Source: Thioclava dalianensis
GTDB taxonomy: Bacteria > Pseudomonadota > Alphaproteobacteria > Rhodobacterales > Rhodobacteraceae
Direction: 5' to 3'
NCBI RefSeq assembly: GCF_000715505.1
Contig: NZ_JHEH01000010.1
Location: forward strand, 45,665 to 109,664
DNA: 64,000 bases
Shown: in pieces, positions 36,429 to 46,265 of the stretch
Layout of the letters: every line of letters starts with the position of its first letter
How positions within the stretch are numbered: the first letter of the stretch is position 1
Made by a program: the position numbers and the translations under genes
The notes under the pieces: generated by a model
Seen by the model: only the letters and a program-made list of their open reading frames with translations
Told to the model about the DNA's origin: nothing
Databases searched by the model: none

Positions 36429-39071
36429 ATGAACATGGAGAAGTTCACGGAACGGTCGCGCGGCTTCCTTCAGGCCGCCCAGACCATCGCGATGCGCGAG
36501 GGCCATCAACGCGTGGTGCCCGAGCATCTTTTGAAGGCACTCATGGATGACGATCAGGGGCTTTCTTCCAATCTGATCGCGCGCGCGGGCGGAGACGCCA
36601 AGCGCGTGGCCGAAGCCGTCGATCTGGCCGTGGGCAAGCTGCCCAAAGTGTCGGGCGGCGACGGGCAGGTCTATGTCGAGCAAAGCCTTGTACGCGTGCT
36701 CGACGAGGCCGAAAAACTGGCCAAGAAAGCCGGTGATAGCTTTGTGCCGGTGGAGCGGGTGCTGATGGCGCTCGCCATGGTGAACACGCGCGCAAAAGAT
36801 GCGCTCGATGCGGGCGCGGTCAGCGCGCAAAAGCTTAATGGTGCCATCAATGATCTGCGCAAGGGGCGCACCGCCGACAGCGCATCGGCCGAGGACGGCT
36901 ATGAGGCGCTCAAGAAATACGCCCGCGATCTGACCGAAGCCGCCGAGCAGGGCAAGATCGACCCGATCATCGGACGCGACGAGGAAATTCGCCGCGCGAT
37001 GCAGGTGCTCTCGCGCCGCACCAAGAACAACCCCGTTCTGATCGGCGAGCCCGGTGTCGGGAAAACCGCGATTGCCGAGGGGCTTGCGCTGCGCATCATC
37101 GATGGCGATGTGCCGGAATCCCTGCGCAACAAAAAGCTGCTCGCGCTCGATATGGGCGCGCTGATTGCCGGTGCGAAATATCGCGGCGAGTTCGAAGAGC
37201 GGCTGAAATCGATCCTCAAGGAGATCGAGGCGGCAGCCGGTGAGATCATCCTTTTCATCGACGAGATGCACACGCTTGTGGGCGCGGGCAAATCAGAAGG
37301 CGCGATGGATGCGGCCAACCTGATCAAGCCTGCTCTGGCACGCGGTGAGCTGCATTGCGTCGGCGCGACCACGCTGGATGAATACCGCAAATATGTCGAG
37401 AAGGACGCGGCCCTCGCCCGGCGCTTCCAGCCCGTGATGGTGGAAGAACCGACCGTCGAGGACACGATCTCGATCCTGCGCGGCATCAAGGAGAAATATG
37501 AGCTGCACCACGGTGTGCGGATCTCTGACAGCGCGCTGGTTGCGGCGGCTCAGCTGAGCCATCGCTACATCACCGACCGGTTCCTGCCCGACAAGGCGAT
37601 CGACCTTGTGGATGAGGCCGCGTCGCGCCTGCGCATGGAAGTCGACAGCAAGCCCGAAGAGCTTGACGCGCTCGACCGCCAGATCCTGCAGATGCAGATC
37701 GAGGCGGAAGCGCTCAAGAAAGAGGATGACGCCGCCTCCAAGGACCGTCTCGAGAAGATCGAGAAGGAACTGGCCGAGCTGCAGGAACATGCCTCCGAGA
37801 TGACCGCGAAATGGCAGGCCGAGCGCGACAAGCTGGAATCAGGACGCCATGTCAAAGAGCAGCTTGACCGTGCCCGCGCAGAGCTGGATCAGGCCAAGCG
37901 CGAGGGCAATCTCGCCCGTGCGGGGGAGCTGTCCTATGGCATCATCCCGGGGCTGGAAAAGCAGGTCGCTGAGAGCGAGTCTGCCGATGACGACCTGATG
38001 GTCGAAGAGGCCGTGCGGCCCGAGCAGATCGCCGAGGTGGTCGAACGCTGGACCGGCATCCCGACCTCGAAGATGCTTGAGGGCGAACGCGAGAAGCTGC
38101 TGAAGATGGAAGACGAGCTGCACAAGCGCGTCATCGGTCAGAACGCGGCGATCACGGCGGTGTCGAATGCGGTGCGACGGGCCCGTGCGGGGCTCAATGA
38201 TGAGAACCGTCCCTTGGGCAGTTTCCTGTTCCTCGGGCCCACCGGTGTCGGCAAGACCGAGCTGACCAAGGCCGTCGCGAATTATCTCTTCGACGACGAT
38301 CAGGCGATGGTGCGCATCGACATGTCGGAATTCATGGAGAAACACTCCGTGTCGCGTCTGATCGGCGCCCCTCCGGGCTATGTTGGCTATGATGAGGGCG
38401 GTGTGCTGACCGAAGCCGTGCGGCGCAGGCCCTATCAGGTCGTGCTGTTCGACGAGGTCGAGAAGGCCCATCCGGACGTGTTCAACGTGCTGTTGCAGGT
38501 GCTTGATGACGGGGTTCTGACCGATGGTCAGGGGCGCACCGTCGATTTCAAGCAGACCCTGATCGTGCTGACCTCCAACCTTGGCAGCCAGGCGCTCAGC
38601 CGGTTGCCCGAGGGCAGTGATGGAACCGCGGCCAAGGCGCAGGTGATGGATGCGGTGCGGGCGCATTTCCGGCCCGAATTCCTCAACCGGCTTGATGAGA
38701 TGGTGATCTTCGACCGGCTCGACCGCGCCGATATGGGCGGGATCGTCACGATCCAGCTCAAACGTCTGGAAGCCCGTCTGGCTGCGCGCAAGATCACGCT
38801 TGATCTCGATGCCAAGGCCGAGGCTTGGCTTGCCGATGCGGGCTATGATCCGGTCTACGGGGCACGTCCGCTCAAGCGGGTGATCCAGCGCGCCCTGCAA
38901 GATCCGCTGGCCGAGGCGATCCTGGGCGGTGAGATCCTTGATGGCGCAACGGTCAAAGTCACCGCAGGCCCGGACGGTCTGGTGGTCGGCGGCCATGTCG
39001 CCCCCGCCAAGGAGGCGGTCACCCGCCCCGAGGCGCCCGAAGCGCCAGCGAGCGGTGTGCCGTTGCACTGA
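36429..39071 (+). CDS. clpB: ATP-dependent disaggregase ClpB
   Basis: An 880-residue Hsp100 protein that rescues aggregated proteins with DnaK. The N domain (1-150) is followed by a first AAA+ domain with GEPGVGKT near 207, a coiled-coil middle domain at about 400-530, and a second AAA+ domain with GPTGVGKT near 603 and [13 protein letters not shown]. The length is that of the full-size form. The ATG follows AAAAAGGAGAGACCG. An RpoH-type promoter upstream and a strong terminator downstream make it a single-gene unit. Confidence 0.98.
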   Translation: MNMEKFTERSRGFLQAAQTIAMREGHQRVVPEHLLKALMDDDQGLSSNLIARAGGDAKRVAEAVDLAVGKLPKVSGGDGQVYVEQSLVRVLDEAEKLAKKAGDSFVPVERVLMALAMVNTRAKDALDAGAVSAQKLNGAINDLRKGRTADSASAEDGYEALKKYARDLTEAAEQGKIDPIIGRDEEIRRAMQVLSRRTKNNPVLIGEPGVGKTAIAEGLALRIIDGDVPESLRNKKLLALDMGALIAGAKYRGEFEERLKSILKEIEAAAGEIILFIDEMHTLVGAGKSEGAMDAANLIKPALARGELHCVGATTLDEYRKYVEKDAALARRFQPVMVEEPTVEDTISILRGIKEKYELHHGVRISDSALVAAAQLSHRYITDRFLPDKAIDLVDEAASRLRMEVDSKPEELDALDRQILQMQIEAEALKKEDDAASKDRLEKIEKELAELQEHASEMTAKWQAERDKLESGRHVKEQLDRARAELDQAKREGNLARAGELSYGIIPGLEKQVAESESADDDLMVEEAVRPEQIAEVVERWTGIPTSKMLEGEREKLLKMEDELHKRVIGQNAAITAVSNAVRRARAGLNDENRPLGSFLFLGPTGVGKTELTKAVANYLFDDDQAMVRIDMSEFMEKHSVSRLIGAPPGYVGYDEGGVLTEAVRRRPYQVVLFDEVEKAHPDVFNVLLQVLDDGVLTDGQGRTVDFKQTLIVLTSNLGSQALSRLPEGSDGTAAKAQVMDAVRAHFRPEFLNRLDEMVIFDRLDRADMGGIVTIQLKRLEARLAARKITLDLDAKAEAWLADAGYDPVYGARPLKRVIQRALQDPLAEAILGGEILDGATVKVTAGPDGLVVGGHVAPAKEAVTRPEAPEAPASGVPLH

Positions 39072-39096
39072 ACGCACGGATCGACCAAGATGCGCG

Positions 39097-39121
39097 AAGG
39101 GCGGGGAAACCCGCCCTTTTT
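39097..39121 (+). terminator. Terminator after clpB
   Basis: A nine-base-pair perfect stem, AAGGGCGGG with CCCGCCCTT, is closed by a GAAA tetraloop and followed by TTT. Confidence 0.88.
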
Positions 39122-39212
39122 GCATAGCGGCATTTCAGAGCGGGGCGGTTGTCTTGGCGCACTCCGCCCCCAGATCTGGTCGCTACGGGAGGGTGATGAA
39201 AGGACGCATATC

Positions 39213-39620
39213 ATGCATGATCTTAGCCCTGAAGGAATGGAGCTGACCCTGCGCACGCTGGCAATGCCCGCCGACACGAACGCTGCGGGCGATATTTTCG
39301 GCGGTTGGGTGATGAGCCAGATGGACCTCGCAGCCGCAATTGCCGCCAATGAACGCTCAGGCGGGCGCACGGTCACCGTGGCCGCCAATGAAATCGTGTT
39401 CAAAAAGCCCGTGAAAGTCGGCGATACGCTTTGTGTTTACACATCTGTCGAGCGGGTGGGACGCAGCTCGATCACCATCGCCATCGAAGCCTGGGCGCGG
39501 CGCAAATATACCTTGCTGCGCGAAAAAGTGACCGAAGCCCATTTCACCATGGTCGCGGTGGGTGAAGATGGCAAACCCCGCGCCATCGCGCCCGACCCTG
39601 TCACCGCCAAGTCGGAATGA
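39213..39620 (+). CDS. Acyl-CoA thioesterase, YciA-like hotdog fold
   Basis: A 135-residue hotdog-fold thioesterase. The signature NAAGDIFGGWVMSQMDLA holds the catalytic Asp and the CoA-binding Gly run; EIVFKKPVKVGDTLCVY is the second family stretch. It hydrolyses short- to medium-chain acyl-CoA. The ATG at 39213 follows AAAGGACGCAT; an internal Met at codon 9 is an alternative. It is 55 bases before dinB and may be co-transcribed with it. Confidence 0.88.
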   Translation: MHDLSPEGMELTLRTLAMPADTNAAGDIFGGWVMSQMDLAAAIAANERSGGRTVTVAANEIVFKKPVKVGDTLCVYTSVERVGRSSITIAIEAWARRKYTLLREKVTEAHFTMVAVGEDGKPRAIAPDPVTAKSE

Positions 39621-39675
39621 CCCTCGTCTGCGCGCGCCGGGCGGGGTAGACTGGCGCAAATCTGGACGCCCTGCC

Positions 39676-40941
39676 ATGCCCGCCCTTTGCCGCGATTGCC
39701 TGACCACATTTGACCACGCACCGGCGCGCTGCCCTGTGTGCCGACGCGCGCGCATCCTGTCGCATCCCGAGCTGTTCGATTTGTCGATTGCCCATATCGA
39801 TTGCGACAGCTTCTATGCCTCCGTCGAAAAGCGCGATGACCCCTCGCTCAGCTCGAAGCCGGTAATCGTGGGTGGCGGCACGCGCGGCGTCGTCACCACC
39901 TGCTGCTATATCGCGCGGATCTCCGGCGTGCGCTCGGCAATGCCGATGTTTCAGGCCCGCAAGCTTTGCCCCGATGCGGTGATCATTAAGCCGCGGATGG
40001 ATCACTACGCCGCCGTCTCGCGCGAGATTCGGGCGCGGATGGAGGTGCTCACCCCGCAGATCGAGCCGCTCTCGCTTGATGAGGCATTTCTCGACCTCAC
40101 CGGCACGGCCAAGCTGCATGGCGCGCCGCCCGCCCTGCTGATGGCGCGGCTGGCACGTGCCATCGAAACCGAGATCGGGGTGACGGCCTCGGTGGGGCTG
40201 GCGCATAACAAGTTCCTCGCCAAGATCGCCTCGGATCTCGACAAGCCGCGCGGCTTTTCCGTGATCGGACGCGGCGACACAGAGGAATTCCTGCGCGACA
40301 AACCCGTGGGCATTCTGTGGGGCGTGGGGGCCGCCACCCGCGCCGGTCTGGGCCGTGCAGGCATCCGTACGCTGGCCGATATCCGCCGCGCCGGAGAGGA
40401 GCGGATGGTGGCCCGCTTTGGCGCGACCGGGCTGCGGCTGAGCGAATTGGCGCGGGGCCATGACCTCCGGCAGGTCAATCCGCGCATGGAGGCGAAATCA
40501 ATCACGAACGAGACGACCTTCCCCACCGATATCACCGAGCGGGCCGAGCTGCTGGCCCGCCTTTGGCATCTGAGCGAGAAGGTCTCGGCCCGGATGAAAG
40601 CGAAGGGGGTTGCGGGCCGCACGGTCACGCTCAAGCTCAAACGCGGGGATTTTTCTTCGATCACCCGCCAAACCCGGCTTGAAGAGCCAAGCCAGCTTGC
40701 CGACACGCTGTATCGCGCCGGAGAGGCCCTGTTCGACAAGCTGCCTGCGGGCATCGCCTATCGCTTGATCGGTATCGGGTTTTCCGATCTTGGGCCCGCC
40801 GACGGGCGCGATCCGGTGGGCGATCTGCTCGACCCCAAAGCGGGCAAACGCGCGGGCGCCGAGCGGGCCGCCGATGCGATCCGCGCCCGATTCGGCCCCG
40901 AGGCGATTCGCATCGGGCGCGGGCTGACCAAGCTCGACTGA
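39676..40941 (+). CDS. dinB: DNA polymerase IV (DinB) with N-terminal zinc-finger-like segment
   Basis: A 421-residue Y-family translesion polymerase. The catalytic acidic residues lie in AHIDCDSFYASVE (Asp42, Asp44) and SLDEAFLDLT. The first 25 residues hold two CxxC pairs (Cys5/Cys8 and Cys19/Cys22), a short zinc-ribbon-like addition known in alphaproteobacterial DinB. The thumb and little-finger domains follow. The C-terminus ends GRGLTKLD without an obvious QLxLF-type clamp motif. No LexA box was recognised upstream. It converges on the amidohydrolase gene with ten bases between. Confidence 0.94.
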   Translation: MPALCRDCLTTFDHAPARCPVCRRARILSHPELFDLSIAHIDCDSFYASVEKRDDPSLSSKPVIVGGGTRGVVTTCCYIARISGVRSAMPMFQARKLCPDAVIIKPRMDHYAAVSREIRARMEVLTPQIEPLSLDEAFLDLTGTAKLHGAPPALLMARLARAIETEIGVTASVGLAHNKFLAKIASDLDKPRGFSVIGRGDTEEFLRDKPVGILWGVGAATRAGLGRAGIRTLADIRRAGEERMVARFGATGLRLSELARGHDLRQVNPRMEAKSITNETTFPTDITERAELLARLWHLSEKVSARMKAKGVAGRTVTLKLKRGDFSSITRQTRLEEPSQLADTLYRAGEALFDKLPAGIAYRLIGIGFSDLGPADGRDPVGDLLDPKAGKRAGAERAADAIRARFGPEAIRIGRGLTKLD

Positions 40942-40951
40942 GAAAGCGCGC

Positions 40952-41818
40952 CTATTCGGCGGCGAGCCGCACCGGCTGTGTGCCGATCGTGCAGATCTGC
41001 AAAATCACCCGTTCCATCAACGCGCTGAACGTCTGAAATTCCGCGCTCGGTTCGATACGGGCCTCATCCATGTAGAGCGACCGGTCGATCTCGATCTGCA
41101 CGACATGCACATTCTCGGACGGTCGCCCGTAGCGCTGCGCGATATAGGCCCCCGCGAAAGGCGCGTTGCGCGCGACCTGCAGGCCCTCATCGGCAAAGAC
41201 CGCCTCAAGCCGTGCCACCAGATCGCGCGCGGCCGAGGCCCCGTAGCGATCGCCCAATACGATTTGCGGACGGCGCGCACCCATTTGGTCGAGCGCCTCG
41301 GACGGCATCGAATGCACATCGATGAGGATCGCCTGCCCGTGACGTGCGCGCGCGCTGTGGATCAGGGCACCCAGCTGCGCATGATAGGGCCGCCAGACCT
41401 CATTCAGACGCGTCTGCGCCTCGGCCAGAGTGATTTTGCCGCGATAGATCGAACGCCCGCCTGCGACCACGCGGGGAATCACCCCAAGCCCCGCCGCCAC
41501 CCGTGGCCCCGAATGGGGGCGCAGATCACCCGCGATCAAGGCCGAATCAAGTTCATCCTCTGCCCGGTTCAAATCGACCCAGGCGCGGGGATATTCCGCC
41601 GCGATCAGCGTCGCCCCGTGATCGGGCACCGTTGCCAGCAAGCGATCCACAAAGGCGTCCTCCGACGAGCGCAGACGCAACAAATCCAGCACCGAGCGGT
41701 CTTGGAGGCTGTCAGGATAATAGGCGCCCGAATGCGGAGATGCGAAAATGACCGCATTTCCTGGACGCTCGGGACGCGACAGGCGATAGGCCGCAGGAGG
41801 ATGTGGTTTTTCGGTCAT
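40952..41818 (-). CDS. N-formylglutamate amidohydrolase family protein
   Basis: A 288-residue metal-dependent hydrolase of the N-formylglutamate amidohydrolase superfamily. The zinc-binding start is FASPHSGAYYP, followed by YPRAWVDLNRAEDELD and ILIDVHSMP. Such enzymes act on N-formylglutamate in histidine catabolism or on N-acyl amino acids. No hut genes are nearby, so the substrate is open. The ATG at 41818 is chosen over a GTG two codons earlier. Confidence 0.87.
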   Translation of the reverse strand: MTEKPHPPAAYRLSRPERPGNAVIFASPHSGAYYPDSLQDRSVLDLLRLRSSEDAFVDRLLATVPDHGATLIAAEYPRAWVDLNRAEDELDSALIAGDLRPHSGPRVAAGLGVIPRVVAGGRSIYRGKITLAEAQTRLNEVWRPYHAQLGALIHSARARHGQAILIDVHSMPSEALDQMGARRPQIVLGDRYGASAARDLVARLEAVFADEGLQVARNAPFAGAYIAQRYGRPSENVHVVQIEIDRSLYMDEARIEPSAEFQTFSALMERVILQICTIGTQPVRLAAE

Positions 41819-41876
41819 GGACACTCACGATATTGGCGGTCAGCTTACACCAGTTCGCTTTGTGGCCAAATCCCCC

Positions 41877-41905
41877 TTGAAAGCCGTTTCGACTCCTTTT
41901 ATAGA
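41877..41905 (+). promoter_or_regulatory. Sigma-70-type promoter upstream of tRNA-Val
   Basis: TTGAAA (41877-41882), a 17-base spacer and TATAGA (41900-41905) form a near-consensus housekeeping promoter about 100 bases before the tRNA. It is the best candidate for driving tRNA-Val. Confidence 0.7.
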
Positions 41906-42004
41906 CCCCCAGACCGACGCGATCCCGCGCCATTTTCTGGTTTCCGCCGCAGCCTCTTGGGTCTGGGACGAAATCGGAACGGATGACCGGGGTCAGACGG
42001 CTGT

Positions 42005-42079
42005 GGGCGGTTAGCTCAGCGGTAGAGCACTACGTTGACATCGTAGTGGCCACTGGTTCGATCCCAGTACCGCCCACCA
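42005..42079 (+). tRNA. tRNA-Val (GAC)
   Basis: A 75-base cloverleaf. The acceptor stem GGGCGGT pairs with ACCGCCC, then the discriminator A and an encoded CCA. The D arm is AGCTCAGCGGTAGAGC. The anticodon stem CTACG/CGTAG closes the loop TTGACAT, giving anticodon GAC. The T arm is CTGGTTCGATCCCAG. A terminator follows 11 bases later. Confidence 0.97.
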
Positions 42080-42089
42080 TCGATTCACC

Positions 42090-42118
42090 GCCCCCGGTGC
42101 TCGGGGGCATTCGTTTTT
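42090..42118 (+). terminator. Terminator after tRNA-Val
   Basis: GCCCCCG pairs with CGGGGGC across a five-base loop, followed shortly by a T5 run. It lies between the tRNA and rpmJ. Confidence 0.75.
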
Positions 42119-42153
42119 CAAGGCGCACGCGCGCCGCGAATAGGAGAAGGCCA

Positions 42154-42279
42154 ATGAAGGTCCGTAACTCGCTCCGCTCGCTCAAGCAGCGTCACCGCGA
42201 TTGCCAGGTCGTGCGCCGCAAAGGCCGCGTCTATGTGATCAACAAGACGCAGCGTCGCTTCAAAGCCCGTCAGGGCTGA
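42154..42279 (+). CDS. rpmJ: 50S ribosomal protein L36, zinc-ligand-free form
   Basis: A 41-residue L36 ([17 protein letters not shown] start, [12 protein letters not shown] end). It has one cysteine only, so the zinc site of the 38-residue form is missing. TAGGAGAAGG precedes the ATG. A very strong terminator follows. Confidence 0.95.
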   Translation: MKVRNSLRSLKQRHRDCQVVRRKGRVYVINKTQRRFKARQG

Positions 42280-42300
42280 AGCAGACCGAGCCAGACGAAC

Positions 42301-42335
42301 AAAGCCGCGCCACGGGAAACCGGGCGCGGCTTTTT
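42301..42335. terminator. Terminator after rpmJ
   Basis: An 11-base-pair perfect stem, AAAGCCGCGCC with GGCGCGGCTTT, is followed by a T5 run. It separates rpmJ from the converging holin gene. Confidence 0.9.
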
Positions 42336-42364
42336 CGTACCTATCGCTCAGGGCGGGCTTTCGT

Positions 42365-42862
42365 TCAGGGCGGGTCGGCCCGTTCGGCGCGCCACGCAGA
42401 CAATGCAGCATTGTCCTCGCTACCGCGCGCCGCGCTCAGTGCGGCAGGTGGCGGCGCTTCGGTCTTGCGAATGCGGAAATGATGAGCCTCGCGGGCGCCG
42501 AAGTAAAAGCTCACCACCGCGCCCAGCAGCCACCACAAAGGCTCAGGCACATAGTTCAACCCGACCATCCGCTGCGCAAATCCCACCGGATCAATCATCG
42601 CGTAGATGAACATCCCGAGGATGCCAAAGGCCAGCACCGGGCGCGGCAAGCGGTTCAGCCCATTGACGATTCGGTCGAAGAGGCCGGGCCGGACATATTG
42701 AAACTCCGCGCCATGCTCCTCCAGCGCCGCGATATAGGCCGCCTGAGCGGCCTCGAGCGATTTGGTGGCATTGGGCACGAAGACCTCGGCCACCGAGGTT
42801 GCCGCCTGCCCCACCGCCTTGGCGGCCCCTGCCCCGCCGATCAGCTTCTCGATCAGGCCCAT
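42365..42862 (-). CDS. Holin of gene-transfer-agent type (3TM)
   Basis: A 165-residue protein with an N-terminal amphipathic part, then hydrophobic segments around 77-90 and 110-122 and a charged C-terminus. The layout and the stretch RIVNGLNRLPRPVLAFG fit the 3TM holin family linked to the gene transfer agent of Rhodobacter capsulatus. It overlaps the preceding endolysin gene by ten bases. It would form the membrane lesion that lets the endolysin reach the wall. Its host particle genes are not in this window. Confidence 0.78.
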   Translation of the reverse strand: MGLIEKLIGGAGAAKAVGQAATSVAEVFVPNATKSLEAAQAAYIAALEEHGAEFQYVRPGLFDRIVNGLNRLPRPVLAFGILGMFIYAMIDPVGFAQRMVGLNYVPEPLWWLLGAVVSFYFGAREAHHFRIRKTEAPPPAALSAARGSEDNAALSAWRAERADPP

Positions 42863-43464
42863 TTCGCCACCCGCTTGCGATGCTCAGCCGCACTCAGGTG
42901 AAAGCGCGGTGAGACGAATTGCTCGGCGCGCAGGATCCAGCCCCCTTTGGTGCCCGCGCGCGTCGTCGCATATTTCCGGCTCGCGGGGCGCGCATCGGCC
43001 ACGCGGTAGTAATAGTTGCGCCGCGCGATCCCGTAGGCATCGGCGAAATAGCCCGGGGCCGAGGCCTGCGCGAGCTCTGCCGCCGCGATGGTTTGCGGGC
43101 CGATGATACCATCCACCACCAACCTTTGGCCCATATCGCTCAGCAGGCGTTGCAAGATTACGATCGCGCTGCCCCCGGCATTCACATACATATCGAAAAC
43201 CGACGCTTGGATCGGCCCCGGTAACTTGTCGATCTGCGGCGCATCGAAGTAATGCTGAACGAAGATCTCGACCGCCTTGTCGCGGGTCAGCGCGCGCACG
43301 TCCATCTCGTCGATCTGCCCATCACCCGTCTCATCCAGACCCAGCCGCTGCAGCGTGCCCAGCGTCACCCCATGCTTCGTGGGCCCACCCGGATCGTCGG
43401 GATCATTGACGTAGCCGCCCTCGCGCGTGACGATCTCTTGTGCAATCTGCGTGACCGATTTCAT
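42853..43464 (-). CDS. GH108-type muramidase, gene-transfer-agent endolysin
   Basis: A 203-residue peptidoglycan hydrolase. REGGYVNDPDDPGGPTKHGVT (in two parts, catalytic Glu15) is the glycosyl hydrolase 108 signature; the second half, from VDGIIGPQTIAAA, is the peptidoglycan-binding part. There is no signal peptide, as expected of a holin-released enzyme. In R. capsulatus a similar endolysin/holin pair, located away from the main cluster, releases the gene transfer agent. GGGGAGAGGCC precedes the ATG. Confidence 0.82.
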   Translation of the reverse strand: MKSVTQIAQEIVTREGGYVNDPDDPGGPTKHGVTLGTLQRLGLDETGDGQIDEMDVRALTRDKAVEIFVQHYFDAPQIDKLPGPIQASVFDMYVNAGGSAIVILQRLLSDMGQRLVVDGIIGPQTIAAAELAQASAPGYFADAYGIARRNYYYRVADARPASRKYATTRAGTKGGWILRAEQFVSPRFHLSAAEHRKRVAKWA

Positions 43465-43579
43465 GGCCTCTCCCCGTGCTGAAACAGGCGACAGGGTCGG
43501 CCAACGGGGTTAAGCCACGCGCAAGCCAGCGCGCGGTGGGTAAAGACTAAAGTTCAAATCAGTGCGGAGGAGGCGGATC

Positions 43580-44023
43580 TCAGGACTTGGGCGGCTCGTA
43601 GACGCCCTGCTTCTTGAGCGCATCCACGACCTCTTTGGGCATGTAATTCTCATCATGCTTGGCGAGGATTTCGGTGGCGACGAAGGTGCCGTTTTCCATC
43701 GTCCCGGTGCCAACCATGCCCTGCCCTTCCTTGAACAGATCCGGCAGGACGCCCGCGAATTTTACCGGCACGGAGGCCCCGCCATCGGTGACCTCGAACA
43801 TAATGACCTTGCCCTGACCGCGCTTGAGCGTGCCCTTCTCGACCAGCCCGCCCAGACGGAAGACCTCGCCGGGGCGGGGTGGTTCGGTGGCAAGCTGCGA
43901 GGGGGCGCGGAAGAAGTTGATACCGCCGCGCATCGAATAGCCGATCGTGACAGTCGCCACGATCAGCGCAAATGCAGCGAGAGCCAGCACCTGCATGCGA
44001 CGCTTCTTCTTGAGGCTCTTCAT
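43580..44023 (-). CDS. ccmE: Cytochrome c maturation heme chaperone CcmE
   Basis: A 147-residue membrane-anchored periplasmic heme chaperone. One helix (about 11-29) is followed by an OB-fold. The heme-binding motif HDENYMP contains His123, which binds heme covalently, and Tyr127. It lies 23 bases after argC, an arrangement also known in Rhodobacter capsulatus. The other ccm genes are not in the window. Confidence 0.97.
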   Translation of the reverse strand: MKSLKKKRRMQVLALAAFALIVATVTIGYSMRGGINFFRAPSQLATEPPRPGEVFRLGGLVEKGTLKRGQGKVIMFEVTDGGASVPVKFAGVLPDLFKEGQGMVGTGTMENGTFVATEILAKHDENYMPKEVVDALKKQGVYEPPKS

Positions 44024-44046
44024 TCGCGTCTCTCCACCAGCGATCC

Positions 44047-45075
44047 TTACGGGAAGACCGGTGCGAGCATCAGCCCTTCGGTCTCATCATACCCCAGCAT
44101 CAGATTGGCATTCTGCATGGCCTGACCCGACGAGCCCTTGCACAGATTGTCGAGCGCCACGGCCACCGTCGCACGTCCGGGGATCCGATCCCCTGATACA
44201 CCAATATGCACAAAATTGGAGCCACCAACCGACCGGGTGGAGGGCAGTGCGCCAAAAGGTAGCACTTCGAGGAAGCGCTCAGAGGCATAGCGCGCAGCCA
44301 GCGCCTCATGCACCGCCTCGGGCGCGCCTTTCACATAGGCGGTGGCCAGAATACCGCGATTGAAAGGGGCAAGGTGGGGGGTGAATTGGACCAGCACGGG
44401 ACGCCCGGCCAAGGCGCTGAATTCCTGATCGAATTCGCCCAGATGGCGGTGTTTTCCGCCCGCAGAATAGGGATAGGCCCCGCCCGACAGCTCGGCATGG
44501 AGTAGGTTTTCCTTAAGGCTACGTCCCGCGCCCGAGACGCCGTTCTTCAAATCGAGGATGATCTCATCGAGATCGATCACGCCTGCCTCGATCAGCGGAC
44601 GGATCGCATATTGCCCGGCAGCCGCATTGCAGCCCGTGCCCGCAACCAGCCGCGCGCTGCGAATCGCGTCGCGATAGAACTCGGTCAGCCCGTAGACCGC
44701 CTCTTTCTGCATCTCGACCGCCGCATGGGGCTGGCCATACCATTTCTCGTATTCCGCCGGATCGCGCAGCCGGAAATCCGCCGAGAGATCGACGATCTTC
44801 AGATCGCGCGGCAGCTCTTTGATCACTGCCTGACTTGTGGCGTGGGGCAGCGCGCAAAAGGCCAGATCGACCCCGGAAAAATCGATATCCTCGATCTTGA
44901 CCAGACCCGGCAGATCGAGATGGCGCAGATGCGGGAACACATCGCCCATGGCCATGCCAGCTTTTCGCTCTCCCGACAGCGCCACGATCTCCATCTGCGG
45001 ATGGGTCGCGATCAGCCGGACGAGCTCTGCCCCGGTGTAACCCGAAGCCCCCAAAATGGCGATTTTGCTGGACAT
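44047..45075 (-). CDS. argC: N-acetyl-gamma-glutamyl-phosphate reductase
   Basis: A 342-residue enzyme of arginine synthesis that reduces N-acetylglutamyl phosphate with NADPH. The nucleotide-binding loop is [15 protein letters not shown] at the start; the catalytic cysteine is Cys149 in [13 protein letters not shown]. The ATG at 45075 follows GAGGAAAGAT, and longer in-frame starts lack support. It lies 147 bases after murI and directly before ccmE. Confidence 0.97.
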   Translation of the reverse strand: MSSKIAILGASGYTGAELVRLIATHPQMEIVALSGERKAGMAMGDVFPHLRHLDLPGLVKIEDIDFSGVDLAFCALPHATSQAVIKELPRDLKIVDLSADFRLRDPAEYEKWYGQPHAAVEMQKEAVYGLTEFYRDAIRSARLVAGTGCNAAAGQYAIRPLIEAGVIDLDEIILDLKNGVSGAGRSLKENLLHAELSGGAYPYSAGGKHRHLGEFDQEFSALAGRPVLVQFTPHLAPFNRGILATAYVKGAPEAVHEALAARYASERFLEVLPFGALPSTRSVGGSNFVHIGVSGDRIPGRATVAVALDNLCKGSSGQAMQNANLMLGYDETEGLMLAPVFP

Positions 45076-45222
45076 ATCTTTCCTCGCGGTTTGTCGCATG
45101 GCTTTGATGTAGTGCAATCCTGCGCCCAAGAAAACTGTGCAGGGGAAAATGCGCAAGCCTAACGGCCATCGCCCCGCCCGCATCGGCCCCGGTTGGGCCG
45201 GTTGGGCTAAGCTGGCGCGGCC

Positions 45223-46035
45223 TCAGGCCGGGTCGAACCGGATCGAATGGCGCAGGAACTGTGTCGCGTGGCTCGAGACCGATGCCGGATCGCCGGTGGT
45301 CAGGAATTTCGACTCCCGCCCCGGACCCTCAAATTCAGGATGGCGCGTAAGGTAGTCCGCAAGGCTTTCCGCCACGAGATTTGCCTGACTATAGACCGAC
45401 ACATCGGCCCCGAGCGCCTGCTGAAAGATGTTCTGCATGAAGGGATAATGGGTGCAGCCAAGGATCGCCGCCTCCGGGCGCGGCATTCGGCGCTTGAGCG
45501 CCTCGACATGCGATTTCACCAAGGCCTCCGCCAGGATCTCATCTCCGTCTTCAATCGCGTCGACCAAACCGCCGCAGGGCTGTGCCTCGACATCCACGCC
45601 AATCGCGCGGAAGGCCAGCTCGCGCTGGAAGGCTCGGCTCGCCACGGTCGCAGGGGTCGCAAACAGCGCCACGTGTTTCACAGCCACTTCGCGCGGCGGC
45701 GAGTTGTCGCCCCATTTGCGCTCGGTCAGCGCCTCGATCATCGGGACGAAGACACCCAGCACCCGCTTGCCCTCAGGGATCCAGCTTTCCTGCATCCGCC
45801 GCAGCGCCGCCGCCGAGGCCGTGTTGCACGCAAGGATGACCAGATCGCAGCCCTCGTCCCAAAGCCGCTCAACGCCCGCGCAGGTCAGATTGAAGATATC
45901 ATCGGCATCGCGCACGCCGTAGGGCGCATGCGCATTGTCGCCGAAATAGCAAAACGGCACGTCGGGCAAGCGTCGGGCGCAGGCATCATAGACCGTAAGA
46001 CCGCCAAGCCCCGAATCAAACACACCTACCGCCAT
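45223..46035 (-). CDS. murI: Glutamate racemase
   Basis: A 270-residue enzyme that supplies D-glutamate for peptidoglycan. The two catalytic cysteines are Cys70 in ILACNTAS and Cys194 in ILGCTHYP; the start [10 protein letters not shown] holds the Asp/Ser pair of the substrate site. Confidence 0.96.
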   Translation of the reverse strand: MAVGVFDSGLGGLTVYDACARRLPDVPFCYFGDNAHAPYGVRDADDIFNLTCAGVERLWDEGCDLVILACNTASAAALRRMQESWIPEGKRVLGVFVPMIEALTERKWGDNSPPREVAVKHVALFATPATVASRAFQRELAFRAIGVDVEAQPCGGLVDAIEDGDEILAEALVKSHVEALKRRMPRPEAAILGCTHYPFMQNIFQQALGADVSVYSQANLVAESLADYLTRHPEFEGPGRESKFLTTGDPASVSSHATQFLRHSIRFDPA

Positions 46036-46073
46036 CTGCGCGCCCCTTGCCCTTTGTCGGGCAAAGCCGCCCG

Positions 46074-46199
46074 TCAGCTTTTATATTTAGCCTCAAATTC
46101 GAAGCCATAGCCATAGGGTGCCACCTGCTTCGGCGACAAGTCATATGTGGAACGGCACAGGAAATCCATCATCGCCTTCAAGGGCTGCGGCACTGTCAT
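46074..46199 (-). CDS. Possible 41-residue protein before murI
   Basis: A 41-residue frame, starting [20 protein letters not shown] and ending in an aromatic, basic tail ([15 protein letters not shown]). Codon use looks gene-like and its stop is 38 bases before the murI ATG. There is no clear ribosome site, and no family is recognised, so it may be chance. Confidence 0.35.
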   Translation of the reverse strand: MTVPQPLKAMMDFLCRSTYDLSPKQVAPYGYGFEFEAKYKS

Positions 46200-46265
46200 A
46201 GCGGCGGCTGCGCAGGTAAATGCGCAACCGCCATGTCACATGAAGACGACCGCCTCGGGGCGCCG

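Noticed and set aside
42005..42079. tRNA-Val as an integration site for the lysis genes
   Set aside because: No duplicated tRNA 3' end was seen downstream and no integrase is present.
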